From Gymnorhina tibicen (lineage: Eukaryota; Chordata; Aves; Passeriformes; Artamidae): DNA of 64,000 nt. Positions 13,801 through 26,402 of this stretch are shown here, piece after piece. The notes under the pieces were generated by a model. It made no database searches. It was not told the origin of the DNA and saw only the letters and a list, made by a program, of their open reading frames with translations. The translations under genes were made by a program, and so were the position numbers. The DNA is taken from the NCBI GenBank assembly GCA_013399875.1, contig VXAZ01008152.1, positions 63,489 to 127,488 of the forward strand, given 5' to 3'. Position 1 is the stretch's first letter. Each line of letters opens with the position of its first letter.

Positions 13801-14333
13801 CAAAGTGTATTCGGAATATTGAAATTTTGAGCTGGGTTTGTCTTTAGGGCTGCACTGAGAGCGATGTAAAACTCGCTGCTGAGCAATAAGGGGTGTCACT
13901 AGAATATTCTGCCGGCCTCTGACGAACTTGGGGGTTTAACCACTTAAATGTTCAGAGTTTAAAGGAAAGCCCATTCTGAAAGCCAAACTCCTTTGAAATA
14001 GATGAACACCACCTGACTTTCTGAGGCACAACCAGGTGAAACTACTTCCTTTATTTGGATATAAAGCTCTGGGCCAGAAGGGACTCTGCAGCCATAAAAC
14101 TTTTCCTTTCAATGAATGAAATTAATTCAGGCTTGATTTGGAAAATTGACAGGAGTAGAGTTTGGAATAAAACTATAAAGCAGGTGAGCCTTATGGGATA
14201 TTGTATTTCTATTTTAAACAATTCCCTGGTCCTAATAGTTTCCTTTTTAAATTTTTTTTCTAAAGAGTTTGTAGCTTGCAAGATGGGTACCTTGAATATT
14301 TTTGTTATTTCTAAGATCCAGCATTAATTAATT

Positions 14334-14348
14334 AAAAAAAAAAAAAAA
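14334..14348. repeat. Short poly(A) run
   Basis: Fifteen consecutive A follow ATTAATTAATT. No retrotransposed gene or SINE body is recognisable before it, so I treat it as a simple homopolymer. Confidence 0.8.
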
Positions 14349-15321
14349 GTGAAAGAAAATAACTTGTAACAGCTGAATTTAGTTCAGCAGAGAGTTAAAG
14401 CAGCACATCCCTCTTGTAGAAACTGGTTTGTTCTTCTCCAAAAATATCTTGCAAAATAATTAAAGTAGCCTCCTTTTCCATCTTCTGCAAACACAAGGGT
14501 TCTACCTCTGTGTAAAAGAAAGGCATAAATAAAGGCACTAATTACATTCAGCCATTTAGTTTAACAATGCAGCTGTTTTGCTGCTTGGCTGCAGTGTTAC
14601 ATGCAGCAGATTCTGTGCAGCAGCACAAAAGAGACACTTTGGATTTTTCTTCCCCCCCTTCCACCCACCTTCCTAAGACTCATCAGCACAGCCCTGACCC
14701 TCTGCATTGTTTTAAAGCCAAGGAAAAACCTCCAAGTGAACAGTGACAATGAGTTTTCATGCCCAAGATTAAAATTAACAAATTAGGAAAAATTTGAGAT
14801 GGGATCTTTCCACTCCCTCTATGCTGCTGCTTCAGAGAAAGTCTTTAAAACCTTTTGTTTGCGCATCTCCAGGCTGCAAAGTTAATTTAAAGGGGCACTG
14901 CCAAGGTAAGAAGCTCAGAATTTGATTTGACTGGCTGTGCATGTTCCCTAATAACTGCTTGGAAAGCCTGAATAGTTCTACATCTTTTTCTCTTGAGAGA
15001 GGAAAAAAATATTCCCCCAGGGCAATATATCAAAGCTGCAGGTCTGACTGCAGGGGCAATCCTGCAAAATCTGCCCAGTGTTTGTACGTAATAGAGGAAA
15101 AACATTTATGAATGAAAAGCAACTTCCTTGGTAAGGTTCCCAAAGGAATGAGTTCAGTTAAACAGAAAAAGAAGATGAAGGAGGAGGAGGATTCTGTAAG
15201 TGCTGCGCAACTGTGAGCAAAACTGGAATTTAAAAACCAAACTAACACAGCAAGTACAAGTGGATATGGGGACACTTTTTATTATTGAAATAACTGCTAA
15301 AAAGCAGCCTCAAAGTTATTG

Positions 15322-15371
15322 TCTTCATTTGCTTTGAATTTGCTTCATTTGCTTTTCTTCATTTGCTTCAT
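15322..15371. repeat. Imperfect direct repeat of TTCATTTGCTT
   Basis: Three copies of TTCATTTGCTT plus a shorter ATTTGCTT-like unit occur within about 50 bases, consistent with local slippage duplication. Confidence 0.7.
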
Positions 15372-18185
15372 CATGTATTTACTCATGACTTCCACTTGCA
15401 GCCAAATCCCACGGAATTATTCCTGCAAAACACAGAACGTGGAGCGCCTGGGCCGGATTTTCTGTGTTCCCTACAGCTGCCGGTGGATTTTCCCGGGAAT
15501 TCTGGGGTGTGAGGGTCTGGGCTGGCCCCAGCAGAATCCATCAGCAGTTCCTCCTGGAGCGTGTTCAGGTGAGCTGCGGTTCCTGGTGGGAGCTGTCCAG
15601 CAAGGGCTGCACGGAGCAGCTGCTGCACCACCAGACCCAGGGATGCTCTGAGAGCCCCCAAAATGCTGCTTCGCTGGTTTGCACTTGGAAGAATCCAGGG
15701 GCTGGGCATTTTCACCTCCTGGGAATTGTGCAGAGCCACGCAATTAAACTCAAGACCAAACCACAGCACATCTGCTCCGCTCACTGTGGAAAAAGAAGGG
15801 ATAACCAAATCTGAGGGACCCATTTTTTGGCTGTCATTCAGCAAAGGATGAGCTCATGTACCAAAATTTAAATAATTTAAACGCACACATTCTCCTGGGA
15901 TTACTGAAATGCTTCACGTTGGGTACAAGCATAAGCAGTTTGTTGAGTCAGGACCTAAAATGGCACCTTTGCTCATATAAATAACACTTTAAAGCTTGTT
16001 CTGGAGCATCATGGTAAAATAAATCTTTCTCTTAGTACTAATGAAAACCAATATTATTGGTGCCTTTCCTGTAGCAGTTCACTGAAAGAGAAATGCTGTA
16101 CAATTGCAGCTGACCTTGCTTCTTGATCAAGCTGGTAATTAATAGGAATGGGGGAAAAGCCCTGTATTTCTGAGTGCTGATCAGGCAGCAAAGGCACTCC
16201 AAACATCTGAAGAAAAAACAGTTTGTTAATTGCTGTCTAGACAGTTTATTGCTGCAATAAGATCAAAACACAGAATACTGAGGTTTGTGGTATGAATCAT
16301 GCAGACTAAACAATTGTTTTATTGCATTTACAGAGCACTTGATTTATAATGCAGTCAGCTCGGTAATAAAATTCCTCCATTGTATATCCTGAATAATTTC
16401 ACCTCGTTTCACATCTCCCTGCTTTAATTCTATATCGAGATGTTTTTAAAATGTCTGGATGGAGAGGGGATTACTGCCATGTGTGTATAAAGTTACTTAT
16501 CTCGGGTCTCTGTGGTATCATCACAGGCATCCCGTGTTCATCCAGCACTCCCTGGATCAGCTGTGGGGCTGGGGATGCACTGAGCAGATTTACTGGGCTG
16601 CAGCCCCGGTGAGGGCACTGCAGGGAGAGTCAGGCTGGCCCATGGCAGGAGGTTTCATCCCTCTCCACCTTCAGCCAAAAGGGATCAATCAGGCAAGTGG
16701 CTTTTCCCCTTTTTTTAAACTTTATTACTCTACAAAACTTTATTACGAAGGAAGATTTATCTGTCTGATTCTGTGGGCATCTCTGGGGGTGAAAGGGAGC
16801 TTTTTTGGAAACCAAGACATTTTTAGGATGATGGAAATTCCTTTTTATTAAGCACTGAGCTGGGCTAAGGGAATAATTGCATGAATCTGAGTCTGTGCAA
16901 AGTGCCAGCTTTCCCTGAGAGATCACATGATGCTGCCCGTGTTCTGGATAAGACATCTCTGTATTATTTTCATTTCCTAGTTTTGACAAATTATAATCAT
17001 CCCGATATCCCTGAAGACCAAAGAAATAACAGATGAGATTGTAGTTCTGGAGCAAAGTCAAAGCAGAGACCTAAATCTGGAGAATCCCAGTGCCACAAAC
17101 GCTGGGCTGCCATTCTCCCCCCACTGAGGGGACAGCATCTGTCTCGTGGCTGATCCTGCGGCTTCAAGCTCCTGGAGAGCAGGAGTCTCAGACGAGGAAG
17201 CTGATGCACTTCTGAAAAAGACCCAGAGGTTCTTGGAGACCCAAACTCAGGCTCCCAACCCAGCGAAGAAGAGAAAGACGCTCAGGTAAATCCAATGTTC
17301 CCTGCAATCCCCCCTGCCAGAATCTCTTCTTTCTTCTCCAAGTGACAGAGACACAAACACGAGCAGAGGAAGATGAAGTGCCTTTTGAAAGAGCTGGTTT
17401 ATTTCAAAAAGTAGTAACAATCCTAGACAAAATCAGATGCTAAACCCAGCATGACAGGGCAGGGCTCCACAGGCAAACAGGCTTCCAGCAGCACAGATCG
17501 ATGCCTTGTGAGCAGGGGGATGCTGCAAAGAGAACCCGAGATGCAAACAGAATTCAGCAATCTTGCCAGCAATCCAGGAACTGGCTGGTCATTTAGACCT
17601 AGAGATTTTCATTAATAGAATTGTAAAGTAAATCCATAACATCGATGTTGATAACGCAGAAATGTAGTTTTACAGTTTTGAATGTCCAGGTAAATGATTT
17701 GGTTGCTTTTTAACAAAAGTGAGAATCTGTTTCTGCCTGAGAGGATTTGACACTAAATTTGCTGATGAAAATAGCAGCAAAATATTCTATTTAGAGCCCA
17801 ACTCCTATGCAGGTGGAGTAAATATCTCTAGAAAGGGAGGTGTTGTTTTGTGTGTCAGGACACTGGCCCGCATTGCTCCATCTGCCAGAGCTTTTTGGTA
17901 CAAATCCAGGCAATTTCCTGCTCAGGAGGCGCAGTGCCTGATGTGCAGCAGGACGTCAGTCTCCAGCACGCTGGGCAGAACTGGTGGCACCATCCCCGCA
18001 CGTGCGGATGCCCGGGATGCTCCAGATTCCCCCCGGGCCACCTCCTGCCCACCCCACCATGAAGGGCCTGAAGGTTCTGACAAGAGTCAGGGTATTCTTG
18101 GGAAGGATTTTAGGAGAAAAAGATGAGAATTTGTTTTGCCCACTTTCCAGCCTAATTTTGATGTACTGCTCCCTGACGGCCTTGA

Positions 18186-18234
18186 GTTGTTGTTGTTATT
18201 ATTGTTGTTATTGCTGTTATTATTATTACTATTA
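18186..18234. repeat. (TTG/TTA)n trinucleotide microsatellite
   Basis: A compound tract of TTG, TTA and occasional CTG triplets. It creates artificial poly-Leu, poly-Cys or poly-Tyr in overlapping frames, none of which is a gene. Confidence 0.88.
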
Positions 18235-21200
18235 ATCCAGAGAACAACTCAGAGTGGGAACCCAGGCAGGAGGGCGGCACAGACAATGTGTCCTCTCCTC
18301 CAAAGCTGTCCTCAACAGAGCAGAGGAATTTATGGTGGGGAAAGAGAGTGAGGGAAGGGTTCTGTCTGGGGAAAGGCACCAAAATGCTGTAGAGACTGTG
18401 AGCAACAAATGTAGGTGCTGGAAGGCGTTACAGAGAGCCCCGGGGTGTGACAGCCAGGGTGTGACAGTCCCTGCCCCTCTGGCAGGGCACCCTCTCCCCC
18501 GGCACAGGCTGTTCCAAGCTCGGGGGCAATCAGCCCTCGGTGCTTTCTTTTACACGGCTTTAAACGCTGTGAGAAGCGTTTCTGTCGTTTATTGCTGCTC
18601 AATAAAGTTTTATCTTGTGGAAGTCATGATTTATTTACTCCATCTTGCAGAACAGACATGTGCTCTCTCCCACATCAGCACCCCTTTACCAGATTCATAA
18701 AACGTGTTAACAATTCTTTTAAAATTCATATACGAGGCGAGCGCAGCTCCCTGCCAGGGCTGCAGCAGGCGGAGGAGGCAGCGCGTGCCCCGACGTGTGG
18801 CACACGCTCTCGGGGGTGCTCTGAGCATCTCTGAGCGCTCCAGAGTGCTCTGTGACTGCTGCCCTGTCCAGCCAGCCAAACAACATCTTCACATTTCCCA
18901 GTCAGCGCCGAGCTTTTGCTGATTTTCCTCCCCAGCTGCCAGGAAAACCCAGATTGTGAGAGTGGTAGGTTTAGAGAGTGACTGGTCAAGAGTTCATCTG
19001 CAGCCTTTCAGTTTCTGCACTCCCTGTTTAATAGGGCTCTCACCTGCCCTGACAGGAGGCAGCTTTTTGCTGCTCTGTGTGCAGGTTAGGAGCAGAAAGG
19101 TGAGTCCCAGGTCAAAATGAGGTTTTGTATCCCTCTGTGCCCCTGTGGGAGAATCATCTTTGCCTGTAGCTCGTCTTTCAGTCCTCCTGAAAGTTGTGGC
19201 TTCAGTGACCTTTTATTAACGGCCGTGGAATCTCCCTGGCTTTTCCCTTTCCCTGTGCATTTGGGGTTTCTGCCCTGTGCCTGCTCACAGCTCTGCTGTT
19301 CTCATTTTCCAGCACCGAAGGACCCTGGCTCTGAACCTGACCCGGGAACATCCCACCCCAGGCTCCTCTCGGCGAGATGCCCCACTTTGAACCTTGGCCA
19401 GGCAAAGAGGACTTCTGGGACCACGACCTCAGGCTGGCTTCCTTATCCTCCGGTATCTCGGGGTATTTGCATAATTCCCGGCCTGAGAGATGTGAGGGAT
19501 CTGGGATATCTCTGCAGTTTGCTCGTTCCCTTCTCTCCCAGTTCCAACTGGGGAAGGCAGCCTCGTGTTTGTGAAGTCCAGAGCAAAAATTATTAGCAAT
19601 TTTGTGCTGCCCTAAACAGGAACACTAAAATTTTGGGGCGTGGGCAGGTCCCAGGCGCGTGCTCCAGTCACCAACTGTCCTTCAAAAGAGCGCCCAGCTG
19701 GGTGTGCATTCCTCACCACGTTGCTACGCACATTTGTGCAATATTTGGCTTATTTGTGCAACATAATTAATGAAACACGTCTCGTTGGCACCAGCATCCC
19801 TGGGGACCCGAAAGCAAACGGGGGCCTTTGAAGCCTGAAAGAGTCTTAAAAGCAGAAAATATTTACCACAAGTTTATTAAACCAAGCTTTACTGGTAATA
19901 AATTAGCAGCCTGCAGACAGGCCCTTATCTTGGAAAGCTGGCACGGATCTATTAGAAAAACACAGCAACAATTTACAGTGCCCACAGCAGCTTTCAATCC
20001 CTCATTCACAGGCTGCTGATGCACTTGGCTGCCAAAAGCCCCAAGTTTGGGGGGTGAGATGTCCCTTCCCAGGGCAGCTCCTCTGCAGAAAGCAGCCAGG
20101 AGCCAGAGGAGCCCGGTCCATGCTCAGAAATCCCTGGGAGATGCCAAGCCTTACAGCCCCCTCGTGTCATTCCTTTTCCCGCAGCCGCTGATCCATGACT
20201 GGAAGTATTTTAAAGACATTGACCCAGAGTCTCGGTAATTGAGCTGGGGGTGGCTGACAATGTCCACTCTGCCCCTCCATCTGCAGTTCGGGTTATGTGA
20301 TCTCACCGTGCTGTTTCAAACCCGCAAACCACTGGGGGGGTGTTTGCGGATTTGCGCATCCCTCACACTGCCCCATTGTATGGTAAATTACACCGGAGCC
20401 TCTCCTGAGCTGCTGAACAAAAGCCCATTGTCCGAGGGTGTTATGCACCCCACGTGCTCTGCCCAGGACCTACACTTGGGGCATCAAAGTGGAGAGAGTT
20501 CACATGAGAACTGTTTTCTGCTGTTTCTCTTTGGGTTTTTAATGGCGTTCGTGCAGGTGCACAGCTCAGAAAAGGGCTTTTTTCTCAGTCTACAGATTAG
20601 TCCAAATTTCAGCTGGAGCAAGAGCTGTTCATAGCAATGCTTGATTTTTAACAGTGATCTCCAAATTTTGTTGCACCACCAAGTATTGCTCAGTTTTATT
20701 TAATAATGGTGTGTGTGAGTATCTTTCCATTAAATAGGTTTTCTAGGTGGGGGCCAGTCTGTGCAGTCCAGCCAGTGCTAAATCAAGTCCGAGGCAGCTG
20801 AGGATGTGTGCAGCTATTAATGAGTTCATCCTCTCAGTGCAAATGCTGTCTTAGTTAATAAACAGTTATGTTTAATTGCAGTACCAAGCCTTATGTGCCA
20901 GGCAGTACAATCCTCACCCTGGTAACTGCTCAAAAGGCCCAAAACCTCTGGACTGTGGCCGTGGCTTCATGGCAGCAAGGGCTCAGGGCATCCTTGCCCC
21001 ACCACACCTCTCCCAGTCTCCATCCCTTCATTTTTGTGTGTGTTTTTGAGCTGGATCAGTTCCCTGGACTGGGTGACAGATTTCAGAACAAGGTGGGCCA
21101 GCACAGGAAGGACTTTGGTGCACGGAGGAGGAATGGAGGGAATCCTGGGTTCTTGGAAACCACAACTGTGTCCGACCCCATGGCAACAGGAACCTGCAGC

Positions 21201-24200
21201 TAAGGGTGGTTATGGCCCAACCTGCAGCTGATGTCTGTTCCCATGGGAGAATCCCTTCCCAGCAGGGTTGTGCATGGGGCTGATACTCTGTCTTCCTAAT
21301 TCCTGGAGGGCTGAAGCTTATTTGTACATCAAACAAGGCCCAGTTGGAGCCTACCACGCAGAACTGTCCCCCTAATATAACTCAGCTGTGCGTGTATTTC
21401 ATTGCAAAGAAAATACAGCCACAACTTGCACCAGGTTCCCTCATCAGAGGCCACCACATCAGTGCTGAATGCTCATTTGACTTCTGAGTGTTAAAAGAGG
21501 TGCACTGGGCAGGATTCATCTGAAATATCTGGAGTTACAGGCACAGGCGGGATCTGAGTCAAGCCACTTGTCCTAGTTTCTGTCACCCAAACACTAACCC
21601 TCTATAAATCATTAATTTCCAGACTGTTTATTATCCAGGGGAAGTAACAAAACAGGAGTATCACATAACACAACCTAAGAATGCCTTGCTCATTTTAAGA
21701 GCAAATAAAACTAAATAGCACCAAGTTGTTACTGATGCAGCCTACGAGGGCGAGCGGAACACAAAAAGGGGCCTTAATCAGACAGAGGCCACAAAATAAA
21801 CAGGGGAATGGGCAAAAAAAGAAGGGAAAAAAGCGTTTGGACAAGAGTGAGTACACGTAGACATCTTCACATAGATATTCTTTGTTTGCTGTCACAGGGA
21901 AATTGCCTCTGCTCATTCTGTGGTGGGGCTTTTGGAGCAGGAATGGTTTCCACAGCTGCTGCTGCCCTCAGCCTCCTTTCTCACAGGAGTGATTTAACAG
22001 CTATCCCCCGGCAGAGCACAGAGCAGAGCCTCCGTTTCAAAAAATAATCATCACAATTAATTACTCCGTCAAGAAAGCAAACTTTGGGGTGTTTGGTCAG
22101 CAGGGCCCTTCTCTAATGGGTTTGTCATGTGTCACCAGGAGCTGCTTGTGACGGGGCAGGGACGTTAATCCCCAGCTGAAGGTGAGGAGGAGCAGAGCGA
22201 TGTTTCTCTGAGCCAGACCTGCACTGAAGTTCCCCGTCCTGAGCAGCTCCAGGGGCGCAGAGCGGACCCGGCCAGGGGAGAGGAGGCTCCAGCCCCGGAC
22301 ACCGCCCAGACCCACCCCAGACCCACCTCGTGCCAAAGCGTCACCGCAGAGGTGCGAGCAGGAACAGGAAAGTCAGATAAACGACAATTCTAATTTATTT
22401 TGTGGCCTTTCAGTGGGTAGTGCTGACAGCTGGGAAATGCAGATATCCTGGCAGCTCTGCTAATACAGCACAGCCAGGCTCTGAGCTGCCTCACTCCTGC
22501 TGAACCTCCCCAGCCTGACTTTTTGTCAATTTAGCTTAAATGCCTTCCAACTTTCCCTAGTAAAAAAGTCCTGTTCTGGGCAATATTTCAGGGTTTATAC
22601 TGAGCTGGCTGTTCTGCTGGTCGCACTTGTCAGGAGGGCATTGTGCTTCTAAAAGTGATGCTAGCAAAACTGTATTCCCGGCCCCACACGTTATTTTGCT
22701 CCATATGTTATTTATTTTAATCTCTTGAGGTCCCAAAATACCATATATTTACAGTTGCCCTTTAAAGTTATTGTTAGTTACAAAATATTAGAAACATAGT
22801 TTCATCTATAAAATGTATAATTAAATTAATCTTTACCATACTTTTCTTTACCTCACACAGGAAGCATTTTAGTCTGATGAATACCATGGACATATAATTA
22901 GTACTTTATAACATAAACTAGATTATAACTTACACTGTCCACCCTGGCTCCAAAAATCCTTGCAGATTTTAATTCAATTGCTGCCCTTTATCTGGATGAA
23001 AGCATTTGAATTCAATTATTGGTTTGATTATTCAGGGCAGATTTGTGCCTTTGTATGGGTTAGATGTGGTGGTAGTTTTAAACACAAGTTTAGTGGAAGT
23101 CTCAAATTAGGCACTTGCATCTATATTTAGGCAACTGCCAGAGTTTAAATGCTGAACATCTGATTTTTCTAGCTGAGGTTTGCCTAAGTTGGGGTTTAAC
23201 GGGAACCGAGGCTGCACGATGAAAGTAAAGGGAAACTAATTCTGAGGTGTGTGTGAATTCCAGTGGGAACTGGGCACCTGAAATGCTCAGACTCTTCTGA
23301 AAGCCCCCTTACACACCTAACTGTACCCTCAGTGCCTAAATCCCTTTCAAAATCCAGCAGGACACTTTGGAGAAGTGTTTAGCAGCAAACCCAGTAAAAT
23401 CTCCTTGTTCTCTGTGATTTGTCCTTTCCATGCCTGAGAAACTTTCAGATATTTTCAGCACCAAGACACCCCTCCTTCAGATTTTAGCTGAAGATGAGTT
23501 AGACATGGTTGCAGTTTAAAGATATTTTGACCTGGGCTTGTGGATGAGCCAGGATCTCCTGTTTTGGGGTGTTTCTCACAGATGGGGCTGCTCGGGGCTG
23601 ATCCTGCGGGTCCCGGGGCTCCGTGGGACGGAGCAGAGCCAGGCCATTTATCCTCCTCTTGCAGAGCCAGGCCTGTGTTTATACCAGCTTGTTTAGCTTA
23701 CTCCTAATGCACATCCTAGGGCCCACCTCTCATCCACGGCCCAGGACATGTTTATGAAATTTCTTTGTAAGCAAAATATTTTACTTGCATTGAGCCAGTT
23801 CAGATACAGAACAGCCTCAGCGCCACGGGCTGGTTCAACACTCTCCCTGTGCATCTTCCATTTAGGAATTCAGCCTTCAGCCCACCCACATCACCACAGC
23901 AAGGCCCAAGAGCTGGAACACGTGGCCAGTCTCGTGCTGGTTTTGCTAACGTGTTTGCGAGCAGTCATTATTGGTCAGAAGATAAAACACCCCTTGGAGC
24001 TGCGAAGGGGAGCTGTCAGCTGGAGAAGAGCAGCTGGGATTTGGATTCGGGTTTGGGTTTAATTCTTTAAATGTTCCTTCAGAGCAGGTAGTACCTCCCT
24101 GTGCAAAGTGTATTCCCGAGCTGTGAGCCTCCTCTGGCAGCCAAGTGGGAAATCTGTTCCATGCCACGGGCTCCGATCAACGGCAGCACTGGCATCAACA

Positions 24201-25080
24201 CGTGCCTGGGCATCAACACCTGCCTCGGTCTTAAAGGGATCTTGGGCTTTTCCAGAGTCCACTGACTCCATCTGTGGGTGCTCAGCACTTCTGAAAATCA
24301 GGCAAGAAGCTTTTAAATTAAGATTAAACAACAGCCCGACTCCAGCAGGAAGTAAAATCATTTAAAACTTGCAGAGCGACACATAAAAAGGGGACATGAC
24401 ATTCAAGAGATATTTTATTCTATTAGACAGCGAATTCATAGGAAATGCTTTCTCAGGGAAGTGATTTGTTGAACTGTGGGACTCATGGCCACCCAGACAA
24501 GGATTTAAAAAGTTTCATGCACAGACTGGGTGACAGAACTATCTCTGTTTAACTGGTGCTGCTAATGGCATTTCTGCAAGGCTTGTTTAGCCTCGGGCTT
24601 CAGAGTTTAATCTATACTCTGATTTTCAGCTCGAGACAGAACCTGATGTGGTGGCTGATTATCTTGCTGGTCTTTGACACCATCTTTCCTGAGCATCAAA
24701 TGATGTCCAGTATCCAAACTCGTTACTGAATGAGACAGGCACCTTCCCCTCCTCCTGGTTTAGTTATTTCTGTCCCACACAGTCATTTCCGGTGTCCTAA
24801 GATCAAGTTTTGGTGCTCAGACCAGGCAGGAAAGGTGCAAATGTCCCTCAGAGAGACTCTGCCTCTAGAAGATAGAGGAGATGAGCTCTAAAGCCCAGCA
24901 AGAACCAGCAGCTCAGATAAGTTTCCTTCCCTGGATGCTGATTTGTGCCCACACTCTGACTCCACACACACCTGATCCCATGTGCCCTAATTCCAGATTC
25001 ATCAGGATTCAGGTGAGCAGCACTGAACTGCTGCACTCAGCCTTCTCCTGCATTATTTATGTTAATTCTTTCCTGAGGGG

Positions 25081-25094
25081 GGAAAAAAAAAAAA
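25081..25094. repeat. A-rich homopolymer run
   Basis: A G-flanked A run near the end of an otherwise unremarkable stretch. No mobile element body is recognisable beside it. Confidence 0.7.
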
Positions 25095-25616
25095 AGGAAA
25101 ATATTTGACGTGCTTTTTGAACTCATAAATATAATGAATCAAAGGCAATTTGGTAAATCTGTTTGATGGCTGCAGGCCCACTGTGGATGTGCCCACTTAG
25201 TAACACTCAGCCTTGCTGAGGCACCTTTCTACCTCGAGGACTCTGTCACCGGGAGCCCATCGATCACGGGGACAGTCTCTCCTTCCCCAGCACCAGAACG
25301 TTTCCCTTCACTCACCCCTTCCCTCTCTTCCTGCCATCTGTCTCCCTCAACCTTTCTTTTCCTTATTCTTGATACCTTTTCCAAGTTGCAGCTCCACAAT
25401 CCATTTACCTGCTGTGATCATCAGACTAAAACCAGACAGAGACTGAAGCTCAAATTCCCCATGGGCTGAAATCTGATTTCCTGCCTGTTTTATTCACCTA
25501 TCATTGATAGCGTCTGGAAAACTGAATATGCACTGGGTTTGGATGAATAAATTCCACATAAAAGTGAGATAAGCACATCATTTTTCCTCACAGGTATTCA
25601 GAGGAAAAAATCCCAA

Positions 25617-25812
25617 CAAAACACACACATACACACTCACACTGCCAGGCATTAGCTTCAATTACCCCAAAAGCTCCAAAATTGTCTTAAAGTCATCTGA
25701 GACTTTAATATGTATAAATAAATGTATATATACACACACTGAGTTTATATATAAATACTGGAAATACCTATATGCCGGAGATATATCTATATATATAGGA
25801 TATATATACTGG
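25617..25812. repeat. CA-rich and TA-rich low-complexity region
   Basis: A short CA/CACT-rich tract (about 25617-25643) is followed about 65 bases later by alternating TA/TATATA stretches (25708-25812). The latter include two related phrases around ATATATA...TACTGGAAAT at about 25746 and 25801. This is low-complexity DNA with no coding content. Confidence 0.75.
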
Positions 25813-26194
25813 AAATGTTCTGTTTACTTTCTGAGGGTTTGTGACCTCAGGATGAACCCCACCAAGACCCCACATTTTCAAGCTTTTCTTTATTATCCCA
25901 TATTTTAAGACTACTTGAGAGATCTGCAGAAGAAAGGCTTCTCTTAGAAGCATTTGTTTCTCTAGGAAATTCAGTTCTAAATGAAACCTCAAATATCACG
26001 GGAGCTGGAAACCCGAAACCAAACAGTTTGTATCAAGAAACTGCTTGATACGAACAGTGAGGGCTCTGAATAGTCCTCATTCATTTTCAGAACTGCCATC
26101 AGCTGGCTCTGTAATAGTAGATCCCCAAAATTATGGAAGTTTGCAAAAACATCCCCTCGCACCGTGAATTAAAACCTTTTTTCCCTGTTTTCTG

Positions 26195-26278
26195 CGCACA
26201 CGTGGATGGAACGTCCATCGCATTTCACAGATAACAAAATTACACGTGAGGTTTGGTTTGCACGTGAGGTTTGGCTGC
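26195..26278. promoter_or_regulatory. Three CACGTG E-boxes, two within an 18-bp duplication
   Basis: The palindromic E-box CACGTG occurs at 26199-26204, 26243-26248 and 26261-26266. The last two belong to adjacent near-identical 18-base copies (26243-26260 and 26261-26278) beginning CACGTGAGGTTTGG. CACGTG is bound by bHLH factors such as USF and MYC/MAX. The clustering is seen directly; regulatory activity is inference. Confidence 0.35.
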
Positions 26279-26279
26279 C

Positions 26280-26402
26280 GGAGTTCAAGGATCACCCGGA
26301 CAGCCCTCTTGGGAGGGTTTGTTGGGGTGTCTGTGCAGGGCCAGGAGTTGGACTCGGTGATCCTTGAGGGTCCCTTCCTACCCAGGAGATTCCACGGTTC
26401 TA
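26280..26402 (+). mobile_element. CR1 LINE, 3'-end fragment
   Basis: The stretch follows the 3' end of avian CR1 retrotransposons: a GTTCAAGG...CCGGACAGCCCTC phrase, then GGTGTCTGTGCAGGGCCAGGAGTTGGACTCGGTGATCC in short recognisable pieces, then GGGTCCCTTCCTACCC and a degraded terminal TTCCACGGTTCTA in place of the ATTCTATG-type tail. It is heavily truncated at its 5' end, as usual for CR1, has no coding capacity, and is diverged enough to be an old insertion. Confidence 0.85.

Larger units (their letters stand above)
13801..26190. other. Upstream gene-free flank, middle part
   Basis: No exon with recognisable protein similarity and no RNA gene was found. The stretch holds a short A run (14334-14348), an imperfect TTCATTTGCTT repeat (about 15322-15371), a TTG/TTA trinucleotide tract (18186-18234), a perfect octamer at 19465-19472, and CA- and TA-rich low-complexity DNA at 25617-25812. 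The sequence at about 16010-16440 is unique and AT-rich with TAATTAAT-type cores and may be regulatory. The remainder shows nothing I can name. Confidence 0.55.

Noticed and set aside
14334..14348. Poly(A) tail of a processed pseudogene
   Set aside because: No gene-like sequence or target-site duplication is seen before it.
16630..16662. Resemblance to the CR1 phrase GCCCATGGCAGG
   Set aside because: Only about 18 bases match and neither flank continues the CR1 consensus.
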